Origin: Mediterraneibacter glycyrrhizinilyticus | Lineage (GTDB): Bacteria; Bacillota; Clostridia; Lachnospirales; Lachnospiraceae | Direction: 5' to 3' | NCBI RefSeq assembly: GCF_015560805.1 | Contig: NZ_JADMSO010000003.1 | Location: forward strand, 62,001-126,000 | Length of the DNA: 64,000 bases | Part shown: piece after piece, positions 25,524 through 34,488 of the stretch | Numbering within the stretch: position 1 is the stretch's first letter | Layout: each line of letters opens with the position of its first letter | Notes under the pieces: model-generated | What the model was told of the DNA's origin: nothing | What the model saw: the letters and a program-made list of their open reading frames with translations, nothing else | Database searches by the model: none | Made by a program: the position numbers and the translations under genes

Positions 25524-27572
25524 ATGGCAGGCAGAAGAAAGAAAAGAAACAGATTTGATTTTTTAACGAAAAAATTTCCAAAACGAATGCAGAAAAAGCT
25601 GGTAATGCTATTTATGGCAGTTATACTGGCTTTTGTTGTTCTTATCGGAAGAATCACATATATCAACGCATCAAAAGGAAGCGGATATACAAAAATTGTT
25701 CTGGATCAACAGGCATATGACAGCCGCGTGATCCCTTATAAGCGGGGAGATATCGTGGACCGCAATGGGACAAAGATGGCGACGAGTGAACGAGTCTACA
25801 ATGTGATCTTGGATGTATATGTGATGCTTTCGGATGAAAAATATGAAGATCCGACAATGGAAGTGCTGGAAGATTGTTTTGGGATTTCGGAGGAGGAAGT
25901 TGAGAAAGTTATTGAGGAACGTCCGGAAAGCAGATATGAGATCCTGAAAACAAATGTACCTTATGAAACGAAAAAGAAATTTGACGAGATCGAGCAGGAC
26001 GAAAAGAACTATGCAAATGTGCAGGGAATCTGGTTGGAAGAGGACTACAAGCGAACCTATCCGTATGATTCACTGGCAAGCGATGTGATCGGATTTTCGG
26101 CAGACGGAAATGTAGGTGCGATCGGAATTGAAAGTGCCTACAATGAGATCCTGAACGGTACGGATGGGAGAGAATACGGATATTTCGCGGAAGATGCGTC
26201 TCTGGAGCGGACGGTCAAGGAGGCGAAGAACGGAAATACGGTTGTCTCGACGATTGACGTTACCTTGCAGAGCATCGTGGAGCAGTGTATTTTAGAATTT
26301 AATCAGGCTCATACCGGAGAAGTGCGGGAGGGAGAACCCGGCAGTAAAAATACGGCAGTGATCATTATGGATCCGAATAGCGGAGAAATTTTGGCGGAGG
26401 CATCCTATCCAAATTTTAACTTGAACGATCCGAGGGATTTGTCCTCGCTGTATACAGAAGAAAAATGGAAAGCGATGTCGGAAGAAGAGCAGCTGGAAGC
26501 GATGAACACGCTGTGGAGAAATTTCTGCGTGAGCGATGCCTTTGAACCGGGATCTACGGCGAAGCCTTTTACGGTGGCAGCCGGTCTGGAAACAGGAGCG
26601 CTTACGGGAAATGAAACGTATGTGTGCGGAGGATACAAACATGTAGGCGATTATGATATTTATTGTCATCTCCGTACCGGACATGGGCAGGAGACGATCA
26701 AAGATGCAATCGCATATTCCTGCAATGTGGCTTTGATGGATATGGCGGAGACGATCGGGATCGAGAATTTTACACGTTATCAGCATATTTTCGGTTTCGG
26801 GGAATATACCGGGATCGATCTGCCGGGAGAGGCATCTACGGCTCCGCTTCTTTATACCGCGGAAACAATGCAGGAGACGGATCTTGCAACCAATTCATTC
26901 GGACAGAACTTCAATGTGACGATGACGCAGATGGTGGCGGCGTTTGCCTCTCTGATTAACGGCGGTTATTACTACGAGCCTCATGTAGTAAAACAGATCC
27001 AGGATGAGAACGGCAGTGTCATCGAGACGAAAGACCCGACGCTTCTTAGGAAGACGATCTCAGCGGAAACGTCGGCGATGGTCAAGGAATATATGCGTGC
27101 CACGATGGAATATGGTACGGGAACCCCGGCGAACATACCCGGGTATGAGATCGGAGCGAAGACAGGTACGGCGGAAAAACTTCCCCGGGGAAATGGAAAT
27201 TATCTGCTATCCTATATCGGATATGCACCACAGGAAAATCCGGAGGTGATCGTCTATGTCGTAGTCGATGAGCCGAATGTTGCCGACCAGTCAACCAGCC
27301 GTTATGTGCTGGAACTGGCACAGAAGATCATGGCGCAGGCGTTCCCGTATCTGAATATCAGTACGGTGGACGGTTATGTTCCGACGGAGACAATGCCGGT
27401 TCCGGCGGATGAAGAAGCCGGGGCGGCAGCTCAGGCAGCTGGGCAGCCGGCAGAATATGTCGATTATGATGAGGCATATGAAGAAACATACGACAATCCG
27501 GATGGTGCGTACATCGATGAAACATATGCGCCGGATCTGGATGACTGGGCAACAGGAACACCGACCGAATAA
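25524..27572 (+). CDS. ftsI: class B penicillin-binding protein (FtsI/PBP2-type transpeptidase)
   Basis: 682 residues. One N-terminal span (about 26-46), pedestal domain with RGDIVDRNGTKMA, and a transpeptidase domain with all three motifs: EPGSTAKPF (nucleophile Ser344), YSCNVALM (SxN), and GAKTGTAEK (Lys546). It cross-links septal peptidoglycan outside the cell as partner of a SEDS protein. The last 60 residues are acidic and Ala/Asp/Tyr-rich (DEEAGAAAQAAG, then YDEAYEETYDN), unusual for FtsI, and no PASTA domain is seen. It is directly followed by a terminator-like hairpin and a second class B PBP. Confidence 0.9.
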   Translation: MAGRRKKRNRFDFLTKKFPKRMQKKLVMLFMAVILAFVVLIGRITYINASKGSGYTKIVLDQQAYDSRVIPYKRGDIVDRNGTKMATSERVYNVILDVYVMLSDEKYEDPTMEVLEDCFGISEEEVEKVIEERPESRYEILKTNVPYETKKKFDEIEQDEKNYANVQGIWLEEDYKRTYPYDSLASDVIGFSADGNVGAIGIESAYNEILNGTDGREYGYFAEDASLERTVKEAKNGNTVVSTIDVTLQSIVEQCILEFNQAHTGEVREGEPGSKNTAVIIMDPNSGEILAEASYPNFNLNDPRDLSSLYTEEKWKAMSEEEQLEAMNTLWRNFCVSDAFEPGSTAKPFTVAAGLETGALTGNETYVCGGYKHVGDYDIYCHLRTGHGQETIKDAIAYSCNVALMDMAETIGIENFTRYQHIFGFGEYTGIDLPGEASTAPLLYTAETMQETDLATNSFGQNFNVTMTQMVAAFASLINGGYYYEPHVVKQIQDENGSVIETKDPTLLRKTISAETSAMVKEYMRATMEYGTGTPANIPGYEIGAKTGTAEKLPRGNGNYLLSYIGYAPQENPEVIVYVVVDEPNVADQSTSRYVLELAQKIMAQAFPYLNISTVDGYVPTETMPVPADEEAGAAAQAAGQPAEYVDYDEAYEETYDNPDGAYIDETYAPDLDDWATGTPTE

Positions 27573-27618
27573 CGCAGTGATTGCCGATGGGGAGAACGAT
27601 CGGAGAAATAGCTGGAAT

Positions 27619-27670
27619 AACCTTACAGAAGATATAATATGTTATAAAAATATCTTCTGTAAGGTTTTTA
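27619..27670 (+). terminator. perfect 16-bp hairpin that also holds the next gene's ribosome site
   Basis: AACCTTACAGAAGATA (27619-27634) and TATCTTCTGTAAGGTT (27651-27666) pair without mismatch, then a short T run. The only Shine-Dalgarno for the next gene, TAAGG at 27660-27664, lies in the 3' arm, and its ATG (27672) starts six bases after the stem. The hairpin can both end transcription and hide the ribosome site. Confidence 0.85.
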
Positions 27671-27671
27671 T

Positions 27672-29417
27672 ATGAAGAATAAAACATATAATAAGAAAAA
27701 GATTCTCGTTGTTTTTTCGGCGGCGTGTATTCTGATCATGGGGCTGGCGGCGCGTCTTGTTTATCTTATGGTGTTTGACGCCGAGTATTATCAGAAAAAA
27801 GCGGAGGCGCTCCACGAAAGGGAGAGGGAGATCAAAGCGGCAAGAGGCGAGATCGTGGACAGAAATGGGACAGTCCTTGCGACAAATAAAACAGTCTGTA
27901 CGATTTCTGTGATCCACAGCCAGGTAAAAGATCCGGAGAAAGTGATCGAGATACTTGCCCGGGAGTTGGAACTGGAAGAGGGCGAAGTGAGAAAACGGGT
28001 GGAAAAAGTTTCCTCGATGGAAAAAGTGAAAACAAATGTGGAAAAATCTGTCGGAGACCGGATCCGCGCCTATGATCTCGCAGGCGTTAAAGTAGATGAA
28101 GATTACAGGAGATATTATCCTTATGATGAGATCGCATCGAAAGTGCTCGGTTTTACCGGAGGGGATAATCAGGGGATCATCGGTCTCGAAGTAAAGTATG
28201 AGGATGTTTTGAAAGGGACAAACGGAACGATCCTGACGATGACGGACGCCCGGGGGATCGAACTGGAGGGGAAGGCGGAAGATCGGATCGAACCGGTGGC
28301 GGGGAACACGCTGAAGATCACGATGGATTATAACATCCAGTCTTTTTGCGAGCAGGCGGCATGGAAAGTTATGGAAGAAAAGCAGGCGGATGCGGTTTCG
28401 GTGATGTTGATGAATCCGCAGAATGGAGAAATCTTAGCGATGGTCAATGTACCGGAGTTTCACTTAAATGATCCGTTTACCCTGCCGGAAGACGTGAATG
28501 CTGCAAATGAAGAGGAAAAGCAGGATCTTCTCAATCAAATGTGGAGAAACGGATGTATCAATGATACCTATGAGCCGGGATCGACTTTTAAGATCATCAC
28601 CTCGGCAGCCTGTCTGGAAGAGGGGGTTGTCACACTGAACGATACATTTTCCTGTCCGGGATATAAAATCGTCGAGGATCGGAAAATCCGCTGTCATAAG
28701 GTGGGCGGACATGGAACGGAAACATTTGTGCAGGGAATCCAGAATTCCTGCAATCCGGTATTTATGGAGATAGGACTGAGACTTGGAGCAGATCGGTTTT
28801 ACGACTATTTTTCACAATTCGGACTGCTGGGGATGACCAACGTGGATCTTCCGGGAGAAGCGGGGACCATCATGCATAAAAGGGAAGATATCGGAACCGT
28901 GGAACTGGCGACGATGACATTTGGACAATCGTTTCAGATCACGCCGATCCAGATGCTCACAACGGTCAGTTCGATGATCAACGGAGGACGCAGGGTGACG
29001 CCGCATTTCGGGATGGAAGTGCTGAATGGGGACGGCGAGGTGTTGGAGCGGCTTTCCTGGGAAGAAAAATCCGGCATCGTGTCGGAAGAGACGTCAGCAA
29101 CCATGCGAGGACTTTTGGAGAGTGTTGTGGCAGAGGGATCGGGAAGCAACGCTTATATAGAGGGATACCGGATCGGCGGAAAGACGGCGACATCCCAGAC
29201 GCTGCCGAGAAGTGCGAACAGATATATCGCATCGTTTATCGGATTTGCTCCGGCAGATGATCCGCAGGTGATCGGGATGGTTGTGATCCACGATCCGCAG
29301 GGAATCTATTACGGCGGGACGATCGCGGCGCCGGTTCTGCGCAGTATTTATGACAATGTGCTGCCGTATCTCGGGATCGAGCGTGAATTGGACGCGTCAC
29401 AACTTGAAAAAGAGTAA
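27672..29417 (+). CDS. spoVD: class B penicillin-binding protein, SpoVD-like
   Basis: 581 residues. N-terminal span (about 10-30), pedestal with ARGEIVDRNGTVLATN, then EPGSTFKIITS (Ser304), NSCNPVFM and GGKTATSQT (Lys504) where KTG is usual. The KTA variant retains Lys and Thr. Tandem class B PBPs at this spot in spore-formers are normally FtsI plus SpoVD, the latter making spore cortex; no PASTA domain is present, unlike B. subtilis SpoVD. The assignment to sporulation is inferred from order and from the hairpin in front of the gene, which could uncouple it from the vegetative operon. It could instead be a second division transpeptidase. Confidence 0.8.
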   Translation: MKNKTYNKKKILVVFSAACILIMGLAARLVYLMVFDAEYYQKKAEALHEREREIKAARGEIVDRNGTVLATNKTVCTISVIHSQVKDPEKVIEILARELELEEGEVRKRVEKVSSMEKVKTNVEKSVGDRIRAYDLAGVKVDEDYRRYYPYDEIASKVLGFTGGDNQGIIGLEVKYEDVLKGTNGTILTMTDARGIELEGKAEDRIEPVAGNTLKITMDYNIQSFCEQAAWKVMEEKQADAVSVMLMNPQNGEILAMVNVPEFHLNDPFTLPEDVNAANEEEKQDLLNQMWRNGCINDTYEPGSTFKIITSAACLEEGVVTLNDTFSCPGYKIVEDRKIRCHKVGGHGTETFVQGIQNSCNPVFMEIGLRLGADRFYDYFSQFGLLGMTNVDLPGEAGTIMHKREDIGTVELATMTFGQSFQITPIQMLTTVSSMINGGRRVTPHFGMEVLNGDGEVLERLSWEEKSGIVSEETSATMRGLLESVVAEGSGSNAYIEGYRIGGKTATSQTLPRSANRYIASFIGFAPADDPQVIGMVVIHDPQGIYYGGTIAAPVLRSIYDNVLPYLGIERELDASQLEKE

Positions 29418-29467
29418 GGTATGCGGTATACTGTATTGGTTGACAAAAGAAATGAAGAGGTGTAAAT

Positions 29468-30424
29468 ATGGCGAATCAAGTAGTAATTCCGGTGTTGATT
29501 TCATTTGTGCTCAGTCTGGTGCTGGGACCAGTTGTGATTCCGTTTTTGAGAAAATTGAAGATGGGACAGACGGAGCGTGTAGAGGGAGTACAGTCCCATT
29601 TGAAGAAAGCAGGCACACCGACAATGGGCGGGGTGATCATTCTGGCAAGTGTGATCATTACTTCCCTGTTTTATGTAAAAGACAATCCGAAGATCATACC
29701 GGTTCTGTTTTTGACGGTCGGATTCGGTCTGATCGGATTTTTGGATGATTATCTGAAAGTGGTGATGAAACGTTCGGACGGTCTGTATCCGAAACAGAAA
29801 ATGGGGCTGCAGATCGTAGTAACCGCCATATTCGCATATTATATTGTAAAGGTTGCAAAAATCCCGCTGACACTTTTGATTCCGTTCTCGGATGGGAAAT
29901 ATCTGGATCTTGGGATTTTTGCGGTTCCGCTGTTGTTTGTTGCCGTGATCGGAACAGTCAACGGTACGAATTTTACCGATGGTTTGGATGGTCTTGCATC
30001 CAGCGTTACCGTGCTGGTCGCTACGTTTTTTACCGTGGTCGCAGTGGGAACAAAGAGCGGGATCGAACCGATCACATGTGCGGTTGTCGGTGCATTGATG
30101 GGATTTCTTCTGTTTAATGTGTATCCGGCAAGTGTATTTATGGGAGATACCGGATCACTCGCACTTGGAGGATTTGTGATCGGCGCCGCATATATGATGC
30201 AGATGCCGTTGTTTGTGATCATCGTCGGGCTGATCTATGTGGTGGAAGTCCTCTCCGTTATGATTCAGGTGACTTATTTTAAAGTGACAGGTGGAAAGCG
30301 GTTCTTTAAGATGGCTCCGATCCATCATCATTTTGAACTTTGCGGCTGGTCAGAGACACGAGTTGTGGCTGTATTTTCGATCGCTACTGCGATCTTGTGT
30401 CTGATCGCACTGATGGGGGTATAA
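29468..30424 (+). CDS. mraY: phospho-N-acetylmuramoyl-pentapeptide-transferase
   Basis: 318 residues, ten membrane spans. Conserved elements: THLK-like QSHLKKAGTPTMGG, FLDDYLKV with the catalytic Asp pair, NFTDGLDGLAS, and PIHHHFELCGWSE with the His cluster. It transfers phospho-MurNAc-pentapeptide to undecaprenyl phosphate, making lipid I. Sits between the second PBP and murD as in most Firmicute dcw clusters. GAAGAGGTG precedes the ATG. Confidence 0.97.
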   Translation: MANQVVIPVLISFVLSLVLGPVVIPFLRKLKMGQTERVEGVQSHLKKAGTPTMGGVIILASVIITSLFYVKDNPKIIPVLFLTVGFGLIGFLDDYLKVVMKRSDGLYPKQKMGLQIVVTAIFAYYIVKVAKIPLTLLIPFSDGKYLDLGIFAVPLLFVAVIGTVNGTNFTDGLDGLASSVTVLVATFFTVVAVGTKSGIEPITCAVVGALMGFLLFNVYPASVFMGDTGSLALGGFVIGAAYMMQMPLFVIIVGLIYVVEVLSVMIQVTYFKVTGGKRFFKMAPIHHHFELCGWSETRVVAVFSIATAILCLIALMGV

Positions 30425-30427
30425 AAG

Positions 30428-31789
30428 ATGGATATAAAAGGAAAACACGTATTGGTATTCGGTTCCGGGATCAGTGGGATCGCGGCAGCACGTCTGCTTT
30501 TGCAGGAGGGTGCCCGGGTGATCCTGTATGACGGGAACACGAAACTGGACAAAGAACAGCTCCTGCAGGATATTACGGGGGGCAGACATGCGGAAAACGT
30601 ACAGGTACTTCTCGGGGAACTACCGGATGAAGTATTGGATACGCTGACTCTTGTCGTGATCAGTCCGGGAGTTCCTACGGATCTCCCGATCGTGGAAGCG
30701 ATGCGGGCGAAACATCTTCCGATCTGGGGTGAGATCGAACTTGCTTATACATATGGAAAAGGGGAAGTTCTTGCGATTACCGGAACAAATGGAAAGACGA
30801 CGACAACGGCGCTGCTCGGCAAGATCATTGGTGACTGGCATCCGCATACATTTGTAGTCGGAAATATCGGAAATCCATATACAAGCGTAGTGGAAGAGAT
30901 GCCGGAAGATTCAGTCACAGTTGCGGAAATGAGCAGTTTTCAGCTGGAGACGATCCGTACATTTCGTCCGAAAGTAAGCGCGCTTCTCAATATTACACCG
31001 GATCATCTGAACCGGCATCATACGATGGACGCTTATATTGCGGCGAAGAAAAATATAGCGGTCAATCAGACAGAAGAAGATACCTGCGTATTGAATTATG
31101 AAGATGAAGTGACGCGTGCATTTGGAGAAGAAACGAAAGCTCAGGTTCTATTTTTCAGCAGCAAGCGTAAACTGGATAGAGGGATTTATCTGGAAGACGG
31201 AAGTATCATTTATCATGTGGGAGAGCCGGTGGAAGTCTGCAAAGTAGACGAATTGCAGATTTTGGGAACACACAATTATGAAAATGTGATGGCGGCGGTT
31301 GCGATGGCAGCAGCGTTCGGTGTTCCGATGGAGAGTATCCGCAGGAGTGTGAAAGCATTCGGCGGCGTGGAACACCGGATCGAATTTGTGGCGGAGAAAC
31401 GGGGCGTCGCATATTACAACGACTCCAAAGGAACGAATCCGGACGCGGCGATCCGGGGGATTCAGGCGATGAACCGACCGACGTATCTGATCGGCGGCGG
31501 ATATGATAAAGATTCCACATATGAGGAATGGATCGAGGCGTTTGACGGAAAAGTGAAGAAACTTGTTCTGATCGGAGCGACCCGGGAGAAGATCGCAGAG
31601 TGTGCGCACCGATTAGGCTTTTACGATACGGTACTCGCCGATTCTTTTGAGGAGGCGGTGCAGATCTGTGTGGAGGAAGCGGTTCCGGGAGATGCGGTAC
31701 TTCTTTCTCCGGCTTGTGCGAGCTGGGGAATGTTTAAAAATTATGAAGAACGCGGAGATAAATTCAAAGAACTTGTAAACCGGTTATAA
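30428..31789 (+). CDS. murD: UDP-N-acetylmuramoyl-L-alanine:D-glutamate ligase
   Basis: 453 residues. N-terminal Rossmann-like part with VFGSGISGIAAARLL, central ATP-binding ITGTNGKTTTTALLGKI, then AEMSSFQLE and the ligase motif NITPDHLNRHHTMDAYIAAK, and the C-terminal YNDSKGTNPDAAIRGI. It adds D-glutamate to the growing stem peptide in the cytoplasm. Three bases after mraY, so clearly co-transcribed. Confidence 0.97.
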   Translation: MDIKGKHVLVFGSGISGIAAARLLLQEGARVILYDGNTKLDKEQLLQDITGGRHAENVQVLLGELPDEVLDTLTLVVISPGVPTDLPIVEAMRAKHLPIWGEIELAYTYGKGEVLAITGTNGKTTTTALLGKIIGDWHPHTFVVGNIGNPYTSVVEEMPEDSVTVAEMSSFQLETIRTFRPKVSALLNITPDHLNRHHTMDAYIAAKKNIAVNQTEEDTCVLNYEDEVTRAFGEETKAQVLFFSSKRKLDRGIYLEDGSIIYHVGEPVEVCKVDELQILGTHNYENVMAAVAMAAAFGVPMESIRRSVKAFGGVEHRIEFVAEKRGVAYYNDSKGTNPDAAIRGIQAMNRPTYLIGGGYDKDSTYEEWIEAFDGKVKKLVLIGATREKIAECAHRLGFYDTVLADSFEEAVQICVEEAVPGDAVLLSPACASWGMFKNYEERGDKFKELVNRL

Positions 31790-31803
31790 GGAGTGGATTT
31801 GAA

Positions 31804-32889
31804 TTGAAGCGTTCCGCAAAGAAACCGCGGTATGATTACACAATGCTGACTGTTATTTTCCTTTTGGTTACGATCGGACTGATCCTTTTATACAGCACCA
31901 GTGCGTATAATGGAATGGTAAAATTTCAGGATCCCTATTATTATTTGAAAAAGCAGGGATTTGCGACGGCGCTGGGACTTGTCGGAATGTTCGTGGTAGC
32001 CAGGGTCGATTATCATACATGGGTCCCGCTTGCAAATGTCGGTTATCTGACAGCTGTGGCATTGTCGGTTGCGGTCATGCTGGTGGGAGATGAATACAAC
32101 GGGTCTAAAAGATGGCTGTCTTTGGGCCCGGTTTCTTTTCAGCCGTCTGAATTTGCGAAAGTTGCGTTGATCTTATTTCTGGCATGCCTTGTGACGAAAA
32201 ATGTAAAGGCAATGGGGAAAGTGTCCACGCTTGTAAAAGTGATGATCCCGGTGCTGCCGATCGTTGCGCTTGTAGGCGCAAGTAATCTGAGTACAGCGAT
32301 CATCATTTTGGGGATTGCCGCAGTCCTGATCTTTGTTGCGAGTCCGAAGTATGCACAATTTATCTGGATGGGCGTGGCGGCGGTTGGATTTATGACGATT
32401 TTTTTGGCATTGGAAAGCTATCGTTTGGAGCGTCTTGCAATTTGGAGAAATCCGGAAAAATATGAAAAAGGATACCAGACACTTCAAGGTCTTTACGCGA
32501 TTGGATCGGGTGGATTGTTCGGCAGAGGCTTGGGGGAAAGCGTCCAGAAGTTGGGATTTTTACCGGAAGCGCAAAATGATATGATCTTTTCTATCGTATG
32601 TGAAGAATTGGGGCTTGTCGGAGCTGGATTGATCATCCTGTTGTTTCTGATCCTGATCTGGCGCTTTTTTGTGATCGCTGTCCACGCGAAAGACCTGCTC
32701 GGCGCGTTGATCGCTTCCGGGGCGATGGCGCATATGATGATCCAGGTGATCTTAAACATTGCGGTCGTGACAAATTCGATCCCAAATACAGGAATCACTT
32801 TGCCGTTTATCAGCTACGGAGGAACATCCGTCTTGTTTTTGCTTCTGGAAATGGGACTTGTGCTCAGTGTATCAAATCTGGTAAAATGA
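31804..32889 (+). CDS. ftsW: SEDS peptidoglycan polymerase, FtsW/SpoVE-type (second copy)
   Basis: 361 residues with about ten spans. LILLYSTSAYNG, SKRWLSLG..FQPSEFAKVA, KLGFLPEAQNDMIFSIVCEELG with the catalytic Asp, and SIPNTGITLPFISYGGTS. TTG start at 31804 is set by AAGGAG (31788-31793). Position between murD and ftsQ is that of ftsW or spoVE in Firmicutes; since only one SEDS gene sits in the cluster it may serve both division and cortex synthesis. Shorter than the 20691 copy because it lacks the basic N-terminal tail. Confidence 0.92.
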   Translation: MKRSAKKPRYDYTMLTVIFLLVTIGLILLYSTSAYNGMVKFQDPYYYLKKQGFATALGLVGMFVVARVDYHTWVPLANVGYLTAVALSVAVMLVGDEYNGSKRWLSLGPVSFQPSEFAKVALILFLACLVTKNVKAMGKVSTLVKVMIPVLPIVALVGASNLSTAIIILGIAAVLIFVASPKYAQFIWMGVAAVGFMTIFLALESYRLERLAIWRNPEKYEKGYQTLQGLYAIGSGGLFGRGLGESVQKLGFLPEAQNDMIFSIVCEELGLVGAGLIILLFLILIWRFFVIAVHAKDLLGALIASGAMAHMMIQVILNIAVVTNSIPNTGITLPFISYGGTSVLFLLLEMGLVLSVSNLVK

Positions 32890-32891
32890 AA

Positions 32892-32924
32892 GAAAGTTAC
32901 GCGCGTGTTGGGCGCGTAACTTTC
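32892..32924 (+). repeat. first of two hairpins sharing a core (ftsW-ftsQ gap)
   Basis: GAAAGTTACGCGC and GCGCGTAACTTTC form a perfect 13-bp stem just after the ftsW stop. Its core 32899-32917 (ACGCGCGTGTTGGGCGCGT) is repeated with two changes at 32965-32983. Confidence 0.8.
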
Positions 32925-32948
32925 TGCTCCGGCTTGACCGGTTGAAGT

Positions 32949-32990
32949 CAAGGCGGTACCACGGACGCGCGTGTCAGGCGCGTGGTTTTT
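32949..32990 (+). promoter_or_regulatory. second GCGCG hairpin with T run and T-box-like sequence
   Basis: AAGGCGGTACCACGG (32950-32964) resembles the T-box antiterminator consensus, differing at two positions. It runs into a stem between CCACG-CGC and GCG-CGTGG followed by TTTTT (32986-32990), which would act as an intrinsic terminator. Only 60 bases separate it from the ftsW stop, too few for a complete T-box leader. Best read as a terminator or attenuator ahead of ftsQ; the T-box likeness may be chance. Confidence 0.45.
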
Positions 32991-33025
32991 CCGGAAGAAG
33001 TGAAGAAATACGAGGAGGAACTTGA

Positions 33026-34312
33026 ATGGCACCGAAGAAACGTTCTGCCCAAACAGGTTATCATACATATGAACGCGATCGTCAGCAAAAGCAGACGGCG
33101 CGGTCCCGGGCGGCAGCACGTTCGCGCGCAGCGGAAGCAAATGCGCGCAGCCGCCCGGATCAAGGACGGCAGCCTCAGAAAACTCCGCGTCTGGGAGAGG
33201 GCGTTTATTTGCGTCAGGTTACGCTGCCGGAACAGAGACAGACAAACGGCGTCGAGGAAAGTCGACAGCGGAACAGAAATTCCCACATGACCACTCAAAG
33301 AGAACAATCCAAAAGAGAATCGGTCAGGCGGAAAACAGGAAGACAAACAAGACCGCAGGAGACGGTAAGGCGGCAGGAATCGGTAAGACAGAGACAGGAA
33401 AATATCAAATATAAAAAGAAGCGGTCCGGACCGAAAAAGAAAAAGCGTAAGATCCCGGTAAAATGGATATTGGGAATGATCGGAGTGATCTTGGCGGCCG
33501 CTTTGCTGGGATATCTGATCCTCTTGCTGTTTGAGGTGAAGAAAATAGAAGTCAAAGGCACGGTGTATACTTCCGAGCAGGAAGTCCTGGATTGGGTGCA
33601 GGAAGACAAATATTCGTCCAATTCCCTTTATATTCTCTGGAAATATGGAAGCAAAGAAACAAAACAGCTTCCTCCGATCGAAAGGACAACTGTCAGTTTG
33701 AAATCTCCATGGGAAGTCGTTGTCACAGTGAAAGAGAAGACATTTGAGGGATGTATGGATTATGACGGCGGTTATCTGTATTTTGACGAAAGCGGAACGG
33801 CATGTCTGAAAAGTACGGAATACATCGAAGGTGTGCCATATATTGAGGGAATCGAACTTGAGAAAGAAAAAGTAAAGATCGGAAAAAGCATTCCGGTAAA
33901 AGAGAAGAAAATTTTCGAGGAAATCAGTGAGATCACGCAGGTTTTGAATGAAAAAGAACTTACGCCGGACAAGATTGCATGTGAGGAAGAGAATCTGATC
34001 CTGTATTTTGGCAATGTCCGTATACAACTGGGAAGCGGAAATTTTGCGGACAAGCTTTCACAGGTTCCGCCGATCCTTGCAAAATTACAGGAGCAGTATG
34101 CCGATCAGCCGGGAGTGCTTCATCTGGAGAATTATACGTCGTCGGATGCTTCGGTGCGGTTCGTACCCGACAGTGCGGCGCCGCCGTCGGGGACGGAAAG
34201 TGGGGATCAGACGAACCAGCCGGAGGACACCGGGACAGCAGAACAGACAGCGCTGCCTGAGGAAGCCGGGGGCGTGGAGCAGACCATACCGACAGAAGTG
34301 AGCGGAACATAA
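33026..34312 (+). CDS. ftsQ: FtsQ/DivIB division protein
   Basis: 428 residues. A very long, Arg/Gln/Lys-rich cytoplasmic tail (1-145) is followed by one span (ILGMIGVILAAALLGYLILLLF, about 147-168), then a POTRA-like domain starting VKKIEVKGTVYTSEQEVLDWV, a beta domain with VSLKSPWEVVVTVKEKTFEG, and a Pro/Glu/Thr-rich C-terminal tail (from 385). FtsQ/DivIB tethers FtsL and the FtsW-FtsI synthase at the septum. The basic tail is several times the usual length and looks disordered, so it may bind DNA or acidic lipids, which is inference. GAGGAGGAAC precedes ATG 33026. Confidence 0.92.
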   Translation: MAPKKRSAQTGYHTYERDRQQKQTARSRAAARSRAAEANARSRPDQGRQPQKTPRLGEGVYLRQVTLPEQRQTNGVEESRQRNRNSHMTTQREQSKRESVRRKTGRQTRPQETVRRQESVRQRQENIKYKKKRSGPKKKKRKIPVKWILGMIGVILAAALLGYLILLLFEVKKIEVKGTVYTSEQEVLDWVQEDKYSSNSLYILWKYGSKETKQLPPIERTTVSLKSPWEVVVTVKEKTFEGCMDYDGGYLYFDESGTACLKSTEYIEGVPYIEGIELEKEKVKIGKSIPVKEKKIFEEISEITQVLNEKELTPDKIACEEENLILYFGNVRIQLGSGNFADKLSQVPPILAKLQEQYADQPGVLHLENYTSSDASVRFVPDSAAPPSGTESGDQTNQPEDTGTAEQTALPEEAGGVEQTIPTEVSGT

Positions 34313-34383
34313 GATTCCGGCAAAATAGAGAGTGATAATGGGAACTGTAAGTGTAAAAAAACAGGAAAATATAGAAAAATCTA

Positions 34384-34412
34384 TTGATTATTTTATTGAA
34401 AAACCTTATTAT
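34384..34412 (+). promoter_or_regulatory. sigma-A promoter for ftsZ
   Basis: TTGATT (34384-34389), 17-bp spacer, TATTAT (34407-34412). The AT-rich gap between ftsQ and ftsZ gives ftsZ its own promoter. Confidence 0.65.
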
Positions 34413-34488
34413 ATATTCATTGGAGTGTATCATTCAATGTTAAAGGGATGTATAAAAAATTAATAGGATGACAAAGGAGGAAATACTC

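Noticed and set aside
31137-31200. Possible frameshift in murD
   Set aside because: The frame is continuous and all ligase motifs are in order over normal length.
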